Source of the DNA: Nocardia macrotermitis
GTDB taxonomy: Bacteria > Actinomycetota > Actinomycetes > Mycobacteriales > Mycobacteriaceae
Assembly: GCF_009604405.1 (NCBI RefSeq)
Contig: NZ_WEGK01000017.1
Coordinates: 62,001 to 126,000 of the forward strand
DNA length: 64,000 nucleotides
Reading direction: 5' to 3'
In this document: positions 34,015-42,521 of the stretch, in pieces
How positions within the stretch are numbered: position 1 is the stretch's first letter
Layout of the letters: every line of letters begins with the position of its first letter
Made by a program: the position numbers and the translations under genes
Notes under the pieces: model-generated
Databases searched by the model: none
What the model saw: the letters and a program-made list of their open reading frames with translations, nothing else
What the model was told of the DNA's origin: nothing

Positions 34015-34710
34015 GTGCCGTCGATGCCCGGATTACTGGCCACCCTCACCGAGAAATCCTTCGGCCATCGCGCGAATGTCGCCGCGATCGAGCAGGTCTC
34101 GCCCAATTTCCGCCGCATGGAGCTGCGGGTCGAGCCGCTCAAATCGGGCTGGAAAGCGGGCCAGGACGTGCAGTTCCGGATCGATGACAACACCTTCCGC
34201 CACTATTCGGTGATGAGTGTGGATGATTCGGGCACGACGATCTCGGTGCTGTTCCATCTCGGCGTCGACGGCCCCGGCAGCCGTTGGGCCGCGGCCCGCG
34301 CCACCGGCGACGAGATGATCGTCCTCGGCATGAACACCCCCGAACCCAAACGCCCGGCCGCCGAACACCTCTACCTCGGTGACGGTTCCGCCGTCGGCAC
34401 CGTCCACGGCCTCGCCGCGAAACAGAACGTCGGCGGGACGGCCTCGGGCGCGGTCGAGGTCCCCGCCGAGGACCTCGAAGCCCTCACCCCCCTCCTCCCC
34501 GGCATCGACGTCCTGCCCGCCGCCCCCATCCCCGGCGACGCGATCGCCACCTGGCTCGAAGCATCCACCCCCTGCTGCGCCGCCGCCTCCCTCTTCGGCC
34601 ACGCCCAATCCATCCAACGCCAACGCCGAATCCTCTTGGACCACAACACTTTGCCCCGCAAGGCAATCGCCACGAAGCCCTACTGGGCAACTGGCAAAGT
34701 CGGCTTGTAG
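34015..34710 (+). CDS. Siderophore-interacting protein (FAD-binding ferric-siderophore reductase)
   Basis: A 231-aa ViuB/SIP-family protein. The N-terminal FAD-binding barrel is recognisable from RRMELRV (about 26-32), GQDVQFRI and FRHYSVMSVDD, the RxYS/T flavin motif. A short Rossmann-like lobe follows (LYLGDGSAVGTVHGL, FGHAQSIQRQRR). It should reduce Fe(III) bound to the imported siderophore. Start set at GTG 34015 because AGGAGG lies six bases ahead; an in-frame upstream ATG at 33982 has no such signal and falls next to the iron box. It complements the IrtA-like protein that lacks this domain. Confidence 0.85.
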   Translation: MPSMPGLLATLTEKSFGHRANVAAIEQVSPNFRRMELRVEPLKSGWKAGQDVQFRIDDNTFRHYSVMSVDDSGTTISVLFHLGVDGPGSRWAAARATGDEMIVLGMNTPEPKRPAAEHLYLGDGSAVGTVHGLAAKQNVGGTASGAVEVPAEDLEALTPLLPGIDVLPAAPIPGDAIATWLEASTPCCAAASLFGHAQSIQRQRRILLDHNTLPRKAIATKPYWATGKVGL

Positions 34711-34934
34711 ACATCCGGCCGCCATCAACCGCGTGGCTCATTTGTTCGTGGACCCTGTGTGGGCGGCTGTATTGCGGAGTCGGCAAGCGGGATCGACCGC
34801 TTGTCTTCGGTGCGTGTTGGATGAATGGCTCTGGGGCGCATTCGGTGGCTGTGCCGCCCGCGCGGACCACCGGATCGGCGTGACCACCGAATGTGGACCG
34901 GAGTCAGATGAATTATGTTGTTGGACTGTGTGAT
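34711..34934. other. Convergent intergenic stretch
   Basis: About 220 bp between two convergent iron-uptake units. Open frames here lack start signals and domain character. No clear hairpin or repeat was found. Confidence 0.5.
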
Positions 34935-35756
34935 TCAGCTGGCGGGGAGTGGTGCGGTCGGGGCGTCGGCGCGGCGGCGGCCGATCGGGACGATCAAGGG
35001 GCGGCCTGAGATGGGGTCCTCTATCAGGTGGGATTCCAGGTGGAAGACGTTGCGCAGCAAGGCGGTATCGATGATTTCCTGCGGGGGGCCGGAGGCGGCG
35101 ATGCGGCCGTCGGTCATGACGACCAGGCGGTCGCTGTAGCGGACGGCGAGGTTGAGGTCGTGCAGGACCATCACGATGGTGCGGCCGAGTTCGGTGGAGA
35201 GGTCCTGGACCAGATCGAGGACCTCGACGGCGTGGGCGAGGTCGAGGTAGGTGGTGGGTTCGTCCAGGAGCAGGATGTCGGTGCCCTGGGCCAGGGCCAT
35301 GGAGATCCAGGCGCGTTGGCGTTGTCCGCCGGAGAGTTGTTCGACGGGGCGGTCGGCCAGGTCGGCGATGCCGGTTCGGTCCAGGGCCGCGGCTACTTCG
35401 GCCTGGTCGTCGGCGGACCACTGGCGTAGCCACGACTGGTGCGGGTGGCGGCCGCGGGCGACCAGATCGGCGACGGTCAGGCCGTCCGGGGCCAGGGGAG
35501 TCTGCGGGAGCATCGCGATGGTGCGGGCCACGTCTCGGGGGCGCATGTCGGCAATGGGCTTGTCGTTCAGCAGGATTCGGCCCGCCGATGGGGTCAGCAG
35601 GCGGCCCAGGGCACGCAGCAGCGTGGATTTTCCGCAGCCGTTGGGGCCGATGATCGTGGTCACCCGACCGGGCGGGATGTCCAGGCTCAGGCCGTCGAGG
35701 ACGGTGTGGTCGCCGTAGCCGAGGGTGATCTCCCGGGCGGAGAGTTGCGCGGTCAC
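34935..35756 (-). CDS. Iron-siderophore ABC importer ATPase (FecE/FepC type)
   Basis: A 273-aa ATPase: Walker A GPNGCGKST, Q-loop region TIAMLPQTP, signature LSGGQRQR, Walker B ILLLDEPTTYLD, and the switch His in VLHDLN. These are hallmarks of the FecCD/BtuCD importer class. Start is a GTG at 35756 that overlaps the TGA of the permease gene (GTGA). It is the last gene of the three-gene importer operon transcribed leftward from the iron box near 37930. It energises uptake of the ferric siderophore captured by the binding lipoprotein at 29139. Confidence 0.92.
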   Translation of the reverse strand: MTAQLSAREITLGYGDHTVLDGLSLDIPPGRVTTIIGPNGCGKSTLLRALGRLLTPSAGRILLNDKPIADMRPRDVARTIAMLPQTPLAPDGLTVADLVARGRHPHQSWLRQWSADDQAEVAAALDRTGIADLADRPVEQLSGGQRQRAWISMALAQGTDILLLDEPTTYLDLAHAVEVLDLVQDLSTELGRTIVMVLHDLNLAVRYSDRLVVMTDGRIAASGPPQEIIDTALLRNVFHLESHLIEDPISGRPLIVPIGRRRADAPTAPLPAS

Positions 35757-36835
35757 ACCGATGCCTTTCGATTGCTGCGGACGAGCGAATACAACAGGTA
35801 GCAGCCGCCGAATCCGGCGGTCACGACGCCGACCGGCAGATCCTGGGGCAGGATCGCGCGGGCGAGCAGATCGCTGCCGGTGACCAGCACGCTGCCGGTC
35901 AGGGCCGAGCCGAACAGCGGTTCGCCCGCGGTCCGGGTGATCCGGCGCGCGATCTGCGGTGTGGCCAGTGCGACGAAGGCGACCGGACCGCAGGCCGAGG
36001 TCGCCAGGGCGGCGAGCGCGGCCGCGGCGGTCAGCAGCAGGCCCTGATTCCACTGCACCCGCACACCGAGCGACCGCGCGATCTCCGGACCGAAGCGCAG
36101 CGCCGCCAGCGACCGCGCCGCGCTCAGGGTGATCGCCAGCACGATCACGAAAGCCGCTGCGGTGGGCCAGAATCGGGTCCAGCTGGTGTCGTCGAGCGAG
36201 CCGTTGAGCCAGACCTGGGCCCGGCCGATGTCCTGGATCTGCGCCGAGACCAGCAGCCAGCCGACGCCCGCGACCAGGATCGCGTTGACGCCGATGCCGA
36301 TGAGTACCAGGCGAAATCCCGCGACTTCACCGCCCCGCCAGGCGAACAGGTAGATCGCGGCCGCGGTGAGCAGACCGCCGCCCAGCGCGGCCAGCGGGAC
36401 GCCGAACACGCTGGCGGCGAACGCGCCACCGGCGACCGTCGTGGCGGTGGCGGCCAGGCTCGCGCCCGCGGTGATGCCGAGCAGATCCGGTGCGGCCAGC
36501 GGGTTACGCAGGATCGATTGGGTGATCGCGCCCGCCAGACCCAGTGCGGCGCCGACGATCGGCGCGGTCGCGGTGCGCGGCATCCGCAGTTCCCAGACGA
36601 TGAACCGCAGTGCGCCGTTACCGCCGCCGGACAGCGCATTCAGCAACTGCGGCAACGGAATCGGGTCGCCGCCGAGCCAGACGTCCAGGACCGCCAGGAC
36701 GACCAACAGCACCGCGAGCGCCAGGAACGCGGTCAGCACGCCCGGTCGGCGCACCACCGAGATCGGGCCGATCCGGACCGCGGGACGTTGTCGGAGAACG
36801 GGTTTCGCGTCGGAGGCGACGCCCGAGTCGCTCAC
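35753..36835 (-). CDS. Iron-siderophore ABC importer permease (FecD/FepG type)
   Basis: A 360-aa permease with about ten membrane helices and FecCD-family signatures: GAALGLAGAITQSILRNPLA, DLLGITAGAS, ALATSACGPVAFVALATPQI (the cytoplasmic coupling segment) and PVGVVTAGFGG. It pairs with the adjacent permease at 36832 to form the channel. The start is taken as GTG 36835, overlapping the upstream TGA (GTGA); the longer open frame upstream belongs to the shadow of the neighbouring gene. Confidence 0.92.
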   Translation of the reverse strand: MSDSGVASDAKPVLRQRPAVRIGPISVVRRPGVLTAFLALAVLLVVLAVLDVWLGGDPIPLPQLLNALSGGGNGALRFIVWELRMPRTATAPIVGAALGLAGAITQSILRNPLAAPDLLGITAGASLAATATTVAGGAFAASVFGVPLAALGGGLLTAAAIYLFAWRGGEVAGFRLVLIGIGVNAILVAGVGWLLVSAQIQDIGRAQVWLNGSLDDTSWTRFWPTAAAFVIVLAITLSAARSLAALRFGPEIARSLGVRVQWNQGLLLTAAAALAALATSACGPVAFVALATPQIARRITRTAGEPLFGSALTGSVLVTGSDLLARAILPQDLPVGVVTAGFGGCYLLYSLVRSNRKASV

Positions 36836-37899
36836 AGCGTCACCAACTTCCGCCGCCGCACCAGCGCGATGAACACCGGCGCTCCGCAGATCGCGAGCGT
36901 GATGCCGACCTGAACCTCGCCGGGCCGGGCGATCAGCCGCCCGACCGTGTCGGCGAGGACCAGCAGAATCGCGCCGAGCAGTCCCGAATACGGCAGCAGC
37001 CAGCGCTGATCCGGTCCGGTGACCGACCGGGCGAGGTGCGGGACGACCAGTCCCACGAAGGCGATCGGCCCGCAGGCCGCGGTCGCCGCGCCCGACAGCA
37101 GCACGACCGCGAGCAGCCCCGAACCCTTGGCGAGCCCGACCTTCACCCCGAGTGCGCGCGCCACATCCTCGCCGAGACTCAACGCGTTCAGTCCCCGTCC
37201 CGCGAACAGCGCGATGACCACGCCGACCACCAGGAACGGCAGCACATCCCGGAACACGTCGAATCCGCGTCCGGCCGCCGACCCGACCACCCAGAACCGG
37301 TAGGTGTCCAGCGTCGCGGTATCGGTCAGGACCAGGGCGTTGGTCAGCGCCTGGAGCAGGAACGTCACCGCCGCACCGGCCAGTGCCAGACTCAGCGGAC
37401 TCGCCGTCCCCGACCGCGTCCCCAGCGCCGCGACCGCGAACACCGCGACCCCCGCGAGCGCCGACCCGGCCAGCGCGAACCACACATAACCACTCGGCGT
37501 CCCCACCCCGAACACGTGAATCCCCAGCACCGCCAGGAACGCCGCCCCCGAATTCAGTCCGAGCAGCCCCGGATCGGCGAGCGGATTACGCGTGAACCCC
37601 TGGATCAACGCCCCCGCCAACCCGAGCGCCATCCCGACCGTCAACCCCAGCACGGTCCGCGGAATCCGCAGCGACCGAACGATTTCCGCATCCACCCCAC
37701 CCCCCGACCCGACCACCGCACCCCATACGTCCCCCGGCGAAACGGTCCGCGCCCCCAACGCCACACTCGCCACCACAACCACCCCCAACACCACAACCAA
37801 CACGCCCAACCCGACAATCCGCCGCCGCCGAACGCGCCCCGCCAACGCCCTCGCCCGCCCCGACGCATCCGGCGGCGTCGTATCCAGTGCCCCGGTCAC
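36832..37899 (-). CDS. Iron-siderophore ABC importer permease (FecC/FepD type)
   Basis: A 355-aa permease with FecCD features: MALGLAGALIQGFTRNPLAD, GLLGLNSGAA, ATAACGPIAFVGLVVPHLAR and PGEVQVGITLAICGAPVF. GTG start at 37899 with GGAG ahead. First gene of the importer operon; the iron box at 37922-37940 is just upstream. The coding strand of the first third is extremely GC-rich, producing long antisense open frames that are not genes. Confidence 0.92.
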   Translation of the reverse strand: MTGALDTTPPDASGRARALAGRVRRRRIVGLGVLVVVLGVVVVASVALGARTVSPGDVWGAVVGSGGGVDAEIVRSLRIPRTVLGLTVGMALGLAGALIQGFTRNPLADPGLLGLNSGAAFLAVLGIHVFGVGTPSGYVWFALAGSALAGVAVFAVAALGTRSGTASPLSLALAGAAVTFLLQALTNALVLTDTATLDTYRFWVVGSAAGRGFDVFRDVLPFLVVGVVIALFAGRGLNALSLGEDVARALGVKVGLAKGSGLLAVVLLSGAATAACGPIAFVGLVVPHLARSVTGPDQRWLLPYSGLLGAILLVLADTVGRLIARPGEVQVGITLAICGAPVFIALVRRRKLVTL

Positions 37900-37921
37900 G
37901 TCAACTCCTCACGAGTCCAAT

Positions 37922-37940
37922 CTTGGTAAGCCTAACCTTA
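37922..37940 (-). promoter_or_regulatory. Iron box of the FecCDE-type importer operon
   Basis: CTTGGTAAGCCTAACCTTA matches the strict IdeR consensus at 14 of 19 positions, and most differences are the allowed A/T or G/C swaps. It lies 23 bp before the importer start at 37899. Confidence 0.85.
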
Positions 37941-38006
37941 TATCAGCCACCCTATTCCTTGATTGCTCACCCGTGAGGCCACTCTTCCGTCGAGGACTGT
38001 ATTCAG

Positions 38007-38014
38007 TGTATACA
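38007..38014 (+). promoter_or_regulatory. Palindrome TGTATACA, likely GntR operator/promoter
   Basis: TGTATACA fits the GT...AC core of FadR-subfamily operators and lies 7 bp before the GntR gene's ATG. TATACA could itself serve as a -10 box, giving a nearly leaderless transcript repressed by its own product. Confidence 0.45.
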
Positions 38015-38020
38015 GAGTAT

Positions 38021-38710
38021 ATGTCACCTGCGTCACGCAAGTCCGGTTCGAAGGACGATGTTGCCAGTCAGTTGCGTGTTGCGATTGTCGAAGGGGTTTA
38101 TCCGCCTGGGCATCGGTTGGTTCAGGAGGAGTTGGCGGATCGGTTCGGGGTTTCGCGAATTCCGTTGCGGGAGGCCATTCGTACGCTCGAGGGGGAGGGG
38201 CTGCTGCGGTCCGAGCCGGGGCGCGGCACCTATGTGACCGCGTTGGACATCGAGGAGATCGACGAGATCTACGATCTGCGGCGGCTGATCGAACCGAGTT
38301 TCGCGGGGCATGTGACCGAGCGGGTGTCGCGGCGGGACGTGACGCGGTTCGAGGCGATGGCGACGCAGATGGACGGTGTCGCGGAGATCGGCGCGGCCGC
38401 CTGGTCGCGCACGAATCTGGCCTTCCACCTGGACATGTACCGGCTGTCGGGGCTGCCGCTGCGGTACGAGTTCATCTCGCAGATGTACCACCGGCTCGAG
38501 CCCTACTCGCGTTTCTACGTGCACGGCACCTGCGCGTACGACCGGGTGCAGGACGAGCACAAGGCGATGGTGCGGGCGCTGGCCGACGGTGACGCCGACG
38601 CGCTGGCCGCACAGATCCTCGCGCACATCGACGGCGGTCAGACCGGACTGCATCACGCGTGGGAGCACTCCGCGGACGAGATGCGGCTGTATTGGAGGAG
38701 CAACGTATGA
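38021..38710 (+). CDS. GntR-family (FadR subfamily) transcriptional regulator
   Basis: A 229-aa regulator. Residues 10-75 form the winged helix (DVASQLRVAIVEGVYPPGHR, LADRFGVSRIPLREAIRTLEGEGLL, GRGTYV). Residues 85-225 are an FCD ligand-binding domain with DLRRLIEP, FHLDMYRLSG and an EHKAMVRAL...H helix that usually holds metal- or acid-binding His. It heads an operon with 5-oxoprolinase genes (ATGA overlap with pxpA), so its ligand may be 5-oxoproline, glutamate or a related acid. ATG 38021 chosen since no binding site precedes earlier in-frame starts, which fall in the divergent importer region. Confidence 0.88.
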   Translation: MSPASRKSGSKDDVASQLRVAIVEGVYPPGHRLVQEELADRFGVSRIPLREAIRTLEGEGLLRSEPGRGTYVTALDIEEIDEIYDLRRLIEPSFAGHVTERVSRRDVTRFEAMATQMDGVAEIGAAAWSRTNLAFHLDMYRLSGLPLRYEFISQMYHRLEPYSRFYVHGTCAYDRVQDEHKAMVRALADGDADALAAQILAHIDGGQTGLHHAWEHSADEMRLYWRSNV

Positions 38711-39492
38711 GCGTGCGAGTGTACCTGGACACCGATATCGGTGAGGGGTTCGGTGTCTGGGGCAACGACGACGAATCCGAGTTGATGGGGCTGGTCTCGG
38801 CGGCGAACATCGCGTGCGGATTCCACGCCGGTGATCCGGATATCCTGCGCCGCACCACAACTCTGGCCGCCGAGCGCGGTGTGTCGGTGGGCGCGCAGGT
38901 GTCGTATCGGGATCTGGTCGGGTTCGGCCGCCGGTTCATCGACGTGGCCCGCGAGACGCTGGTCAACGACATCGTCTATCAGATCGGCGCATTGCAGGCG
39001 TTCGCCCGGATCGCGGGGACCGAGGTGACCTATGTGAAGGCGCACGGTGCGCTGTACAACGTCGCTGCGGACAATGTGGAACAGGCCGCGGCGATCGTCG
39101 AGGCGGTCGAAATCGTCGATCCCGCAATGCCGTTGCTGTGTCAGTACGACACCGAGGTGTGGAATCGCGCTCTGGAACGCGGAATCACCCCGATCGCAGA
39201 GGTTTTCGTAGATCGCGGCTATACGTCCCAGGGGCGCTTGGTATCTCGGAAGCATACCGACGCATTGCTGACCGATGTCGAGGCCGCCGCGCGTCGTGCG
39301 GTATCGATGGTTGTCGAGCGGACCGTGATCTCGGTCGACGGTGAGCGCGCACCGGTCGCCCCGGCCGATGCCCCTGCCCTGGCGCTGTGCGTGCACAGCG
39401 ATACCCCCGGCGCGGTGGCCATGGCTCGCGCCACCAGAGAGGCATTGTCGGAGAACGGCTTTCGGCTCGAGCCGATCGGCTTCTCCCGATGA
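38707..39492 (+). CDS. pxpA: 5-oxoprolinase subunit A (LamB/YcsF family)
   Basis: A 261-aa LamB/YcsF protein. The opening VYLDTDIGEGFGVW resembles the family's DLNADxGEGFG, and it has ANIACGFHAGDP, VGAQVSYRDLVGFGRR, VKAHGALYN and EVFVDRGYTSQGRLVSR. With PxpB and PxpC it should hydrolyse 5-oxo-L-proline to glutamate using ATP. It overlaps the GntR gene (ATGA) and PxpB (ATGA). Note FAMILY wording: most members have DLNADLGE at the start; the residues here are variant (DTDIGE). Confidence 0.88.
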   Translation: MSVRVYLDTDIGEGFGVWGNDDESELMGLVSAANIACGFHAGDPDILRRTTTLAAERGVSVGAQVSYRDLVGFGRRFIDVARETLVNDIVYQIGALQAFARIAGTEVTYVKAHGALYNVAADNVEQAAAIVEAVEIVDPAMPLLCQYDTEVWNRALERGITPIAEVFVDRGYTSQGRLVSRKHTDALLTDVEAAARRAVSMVVERTVISVDGERAPVAPADAPALALCVHSDTPGAVAMARATREALSENGFRLEPIGFSR

Positions 39493-40130
39493 ACTCGGCA
39501 TTCGCCCCGGCAGTGCACCGGGCGGGCGATCGCGGCTGGCTCGTCGACGTCCCGCCCGAGCGCATCGCCGCCCTGGTACCGGAGTTCCGGCGTCGCGAAT
39601 GGTTCTGCGCCGTACAGGATCTCGTGCCCGCGGCCGCCTCGATCCTGGTAGTCGCGCATTCGGCAGGGGAGATGCCCGGACTCCGCGCCCACATCGACAC
39701 GCTGCTGGGTGAATTCGACGCGACGACAGCCGCTACCCGCGACGACGGTGCGGCACTGGTGGTTCCGGTCGTCTACGACGGCGAGGATCTCGACTACGTG
39801 GCCGAGTCGCTGGGCCTGGATCACGAGCGAATCGTGCGCGCGCACACCGACGCCACCCACCGGGTCGGATTCTTCGGCTTCGCACCGGGATTCGCGTACA
39901 TCGACGGCACCGCGACCCAGCTGTCGTTGCCGCGCAGGTCCTCGCCACGTCCCCGGGTCGCCGCGGGCGCGGTCGCCATCGCGGGCACGCAGACCGTCGT
40001 CTACCCGGGCGGTACGCCGGGCGGCTGGCACATCATCGGGCACACCGAGGAACTGCTCTGGAATATCGAGTGGGACAACCCGAGTCGGCTCGCGGTCGGT
40101 GACCGGATCACCTTTCGGGCGGTGGCGTGA
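39489..40130 (+). CDS. pxpB: 5-oxoprolinase subunit B (allophanate hydrolase subunit 1 type)
   Basis: A 213-aa protein of the KipI/AHS1 family: VVPVVYDGEDLDYVAESLGL, VGFFGFAPGFAYIDG, LPRRSSPRPRVAAGAVAIAG and YPGGTPGGWHIIGHT are the family's signature blocks. The ATG at 39489 overlaps the PxpA stop. It pairs with PxpC to form the carboxyltransferase-like half of 5-oxoprolinase. Confidence 0.9.
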   Translation: MNSAFAPAVHRAGDRGWLVDVPPERIAALVPEFRRREWFCAVQDLVPAAASILVVAHSAGEMPGLRAHIDTLLGEFDATTAATRDDGAALVVPVVYDGEDLDYVAESLGLDHERIVRAHTDATHRVGFFGFAPGFAYIDGTATQLSLPRRSSPRPRVAAGAVAIAGTQTVVYPGGTPGGWHIIGHTEELLWNIEWDNPSRLAVGDRITFRAVA

Positions 40131-41044
40131 TGACCGCGATGCTGCACACCCGGACGCGCCCGGATACCGCCGAGACCACCGCCCGACTGCACATCATCGC
40201 CGCCGGCATGTACACGACCATTCAGGACTCCGGCCGTCCGGGCCTGGCGCACTTGGGAATCGGCGCGTGCGGTCCGGCCGATCGCGGCGCGGCGGCACTG
40301 GCGAACCGGCTGGTCGGCAATCCCGAAGGCACGGCCGTGCTGGAGAATCTGCTCGGCGGTCTGAGCTTCACCGCGACGGTTCCCCGGTACGTATCGGTGA
40401 CCGGTGCGGCGGCCGAGGTTCGGGTCGACGGGCGAATCGTCGCGGAGCCGCAACGTCTGTATCTTCGTGCGGGACAACGTATATCCGTCGCTCGTCCAAC
40501 CCTGGGCCTGCGCGTCTGTGTCGCGGTGGCCGGGGGAGTCGCCGGTGCGCGGGTCTTCTCCTCCTGCGCTACCGATTCGCTGTCCGGCCTGGGCCCCGCA
40601 CCCGTGCGTGCCGGAGACACCCTCGAACTCGGTGTGCCCGTGGCGGATCCGCCGTACGCCCGACTCGAGCTGATCGGCCGATCGCTGCCGACCGGTGTGA
40701 TCGACCTCGGATTCCACTGGGGACCAAGGCATTACATGTTCACCGAGGCGGACACCCGGGCACTGATCTCGACCGTCTGGTCGGTGGGGGTGGACAGCAA
40801 TCGCGTCGGCGTCCGGCTCTCCGGCCCACCCCTGTACATCGGCGCGGTGCACATGCCCAGTGAAGGCATGCCGCTCGGCGCGATCCAGGTCCCGCCTTCG
40901 GGAGAACCGATCGTCTTCCTGGCGGATCATCCCGTGACCGGCGGTTATCCGGTCATCGGAGTCGTCACCGAAAGCGACCTCGATCTACTCGCCCAAGCGC
41001 CACCCGGCTCACGGGTGTCGTTCTCGCCGCTGGCCGGAACCTGA
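40127..41044 (+). CDS. pxpC: 5-oxoprolinase subunit C (biotin-dependent carboxyltransferase-like, AHS2 type)
   Basis: About 305 residues of the KipA/AHS2 family: TTIQDSGRPGLAHLGIGACGPAD, ANRLVGNPEGTAVLE, RLYLRAGQRISV, DSNRVGVRLSGPPL, SEGMPLGAIQVPPSGEPIVFLADHPVTGGYPVIG. The GTG at 40127 overlaps the PxpB stop (GTGA) and is followed at once by an in-frame ATG at 40130. Together the three subunits make the operon's metabolic purpose clear. Confidence 0.92.
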   Translation: MMTAMLHTRTRPDTAETTARLHIIAAGMYTTIQDSGRPGLAHLGIGACGPADRGAAALANRLVGNPEGTAVLENLLGGLSFTATVPRYVSVTGAAAEVRVDGRIVAEPQRLYLRAGQRISVARPTLGLRVCVAVAGGVAGARVFSSCATDSLSGLGPAPVRAGDTLELGVPVADPPYARLELIGRSLPTGVIDLGFHWGPRHYMFTEADTRALISTVWSVGVDSNRVGVRLSGPPLYIGAVHMPSEGMPLGAIQVPPSGEPIVFLADHPVTGGYPVIGVVTESDLDLLAQAPPGSRVSFSPLAGT

Positions 41045-41216
41045 CCCACGGCAACGCATGTCGGACCTCGAAGAGAGTAAGGAGCCCCCTCGCCGCCCGA
41101 CCACGGGCCCGGCGAAGACCTCACACGTCAATCGGCAACGTGGCGAACGCATCCTGCCCCGGACACTCGACCACGGTGCGCCTCTCGACATCACCACTAT
41201 CCACGGAGAAGCTACC

Positions 41217-42521
41217 ATGACCACCTCAGTCGCCGCCGCACCGCCGGACGCGCGGACCCCGAATCGCTTGCACCCCAGGCGAGCCGCGCTCGCGGCCACC
41301 GCCGGGACCGCGGTCGAATACTACGAATTCGGCGTCTACGGCTATCTCGCGGTCATCATCGGCCCGCGATTCTTTCCCAGTGACAATCCGACGGCCTCGC
41401 TGCTGTCCACGCTGGCGGTCTTCGGCAGCGCCTTCCTGATGCGTCCGCTGGGCGGAATAGTGCTGGGGCGCTTGGGCGATCGGATCGGCCGCAAACCCGT
41501 GCTGATCACCACGGTCGTGGGGATGGGCTCGGCGACGGCCATCGTGGGCCTGCTGCCGACCGCCGCGAGCATCGGCATCTTCGCGCCGCTCGCACTGCTG
41601 ATCGTGCGTCTGGCGCAGGGCTTCTTCGCGGGAGGTGAGGTAACCGGTTCGGCCACTTACCTTTCCGAGTCCGCGCCCGCCGGACGCCGCGGCTTCTTCG
41701 GCGCCTTCACCCCGGTCGGCGTCGCCATCGGCGGTGGCGCAGCGGCATTGGTGGCCGGACTCACCTCGACGCTGCTCACCGAGGACCAGTTGCGCGAGTT
41801 CGGCTGGCGAATTCCCTTCGTGCTCGCGCTGCCGCTGATCGCGGTGACCCTGCTCGCGCGGCGCAAACTGGAGGACTCGCACGCCTTCGTCGCCGAATCC
41901 GGGAATCCTGCCAAAGCGCCACTGCGCGAGGCGATCACCGAGCACACCGGTGCGCTGGTGCGGGTCATCTTCCTGTCGATCGGCTCGAATACCGGTTACT
42001 GGGTCGGCCTGGTCTTCATGAACATCTACCTGACCACGTACCTGGGGTATTCCAAGTCGAACACGTTCTGGATCATGGGCGCGATCAACCTGTTCGTCGC
42101 GGTGCTGATGCCGATCTTCGGCGCGCTGTCCGATCGGGTCGGCCGCAAACGCGTCATCGCGATCGGCTTCCTCGGTTACGCGATCCTGGTGCTGCCCACC
42201 ATGATCGCGATGGATCAGGGCAGTTTCGCGCTGGCCGTGGGCGCGATGGTGGTGTTGGCGCTGCCGATGCCGATCGTGCAGTCCGTCACCTATCCGACCT
42301 ACGCCGAACAGTTCCCGACCCGGGTGCGGTACACCGGCCTGTCGCTGTCGTTCAATATCGGCACGATCGTGGGCGGCGGTCTGACGCCGTATCTGGCGAC
42401 GTATCTGATCGATCGCGCCGGCAGCCTGCTGACTCCCGGTTTCCTGCTCATCATCGCGGTGGTGCTCGCGCTGATCGCGCTGGTGAGCGTTCGCGACTCG
42501 TCGAAAGGGAAGGCGCAGTGA
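41217..42521 (+). CDS. MFS transporter, metabolite:H+ symporter (ProP-like) family
   Basis: A 434-aa carrier with about 12 membrane helices and MHS-family motifs: VEYYEFGVYGYLA (helix 1), GRLGDRIGRKPVL (loop 2-3), RLAQGFFAGGEVTGSATYLSE, and a second loop copy LSDRVGRKRVIA. ATG at 41217 with GGAGAA ahead; earlier in-frame starts lie in the intergenic spacer after pxpC. It is coupled to the DUF1445 gene by GTGA. As part of the oxoprolinase operon it probably imports an amino or oxo-acid, such as 5-oxoproline or glutamate. Confidence 0.88.
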   Translation: MTTSVAAAPPDARTPNRLHPRRAALAATAGTAVEYYEFGVYGYLAVIIGPRFFPSDNPTASLLSTLAVFGSAFLMRPLGGIVLGRLGDRIGRKPVLITTVVGMGSATAIVGLLPTAASIGIFAPLALLIVRLAQGFFAGGEVTGSATYLSESAPAGRRGFFGAFTPVGVAIGGGAAALVAGLTSTLLTEDQLREFGWRIPFVLALPLIAVTLLARRKLEDSHAFVAESGNPAKAPLREAITEHTGALVRVIFLSIGSNTGYWVGLVFMNIYLTTYLGYSKSNTFWIMGAINLFVAVLMPIFGALSDRVGRKRVIAIGFLGYAILVLPTMIAMDQGSFALAVGAMVVLALPMPIVQSVTYPTYAEQFPTRVRYTGLSLSFNIGTIVGGGLTPYLATYLIDRAGSLLTPGFLLIIAVVLALIALVSVRDSSKGKAQ

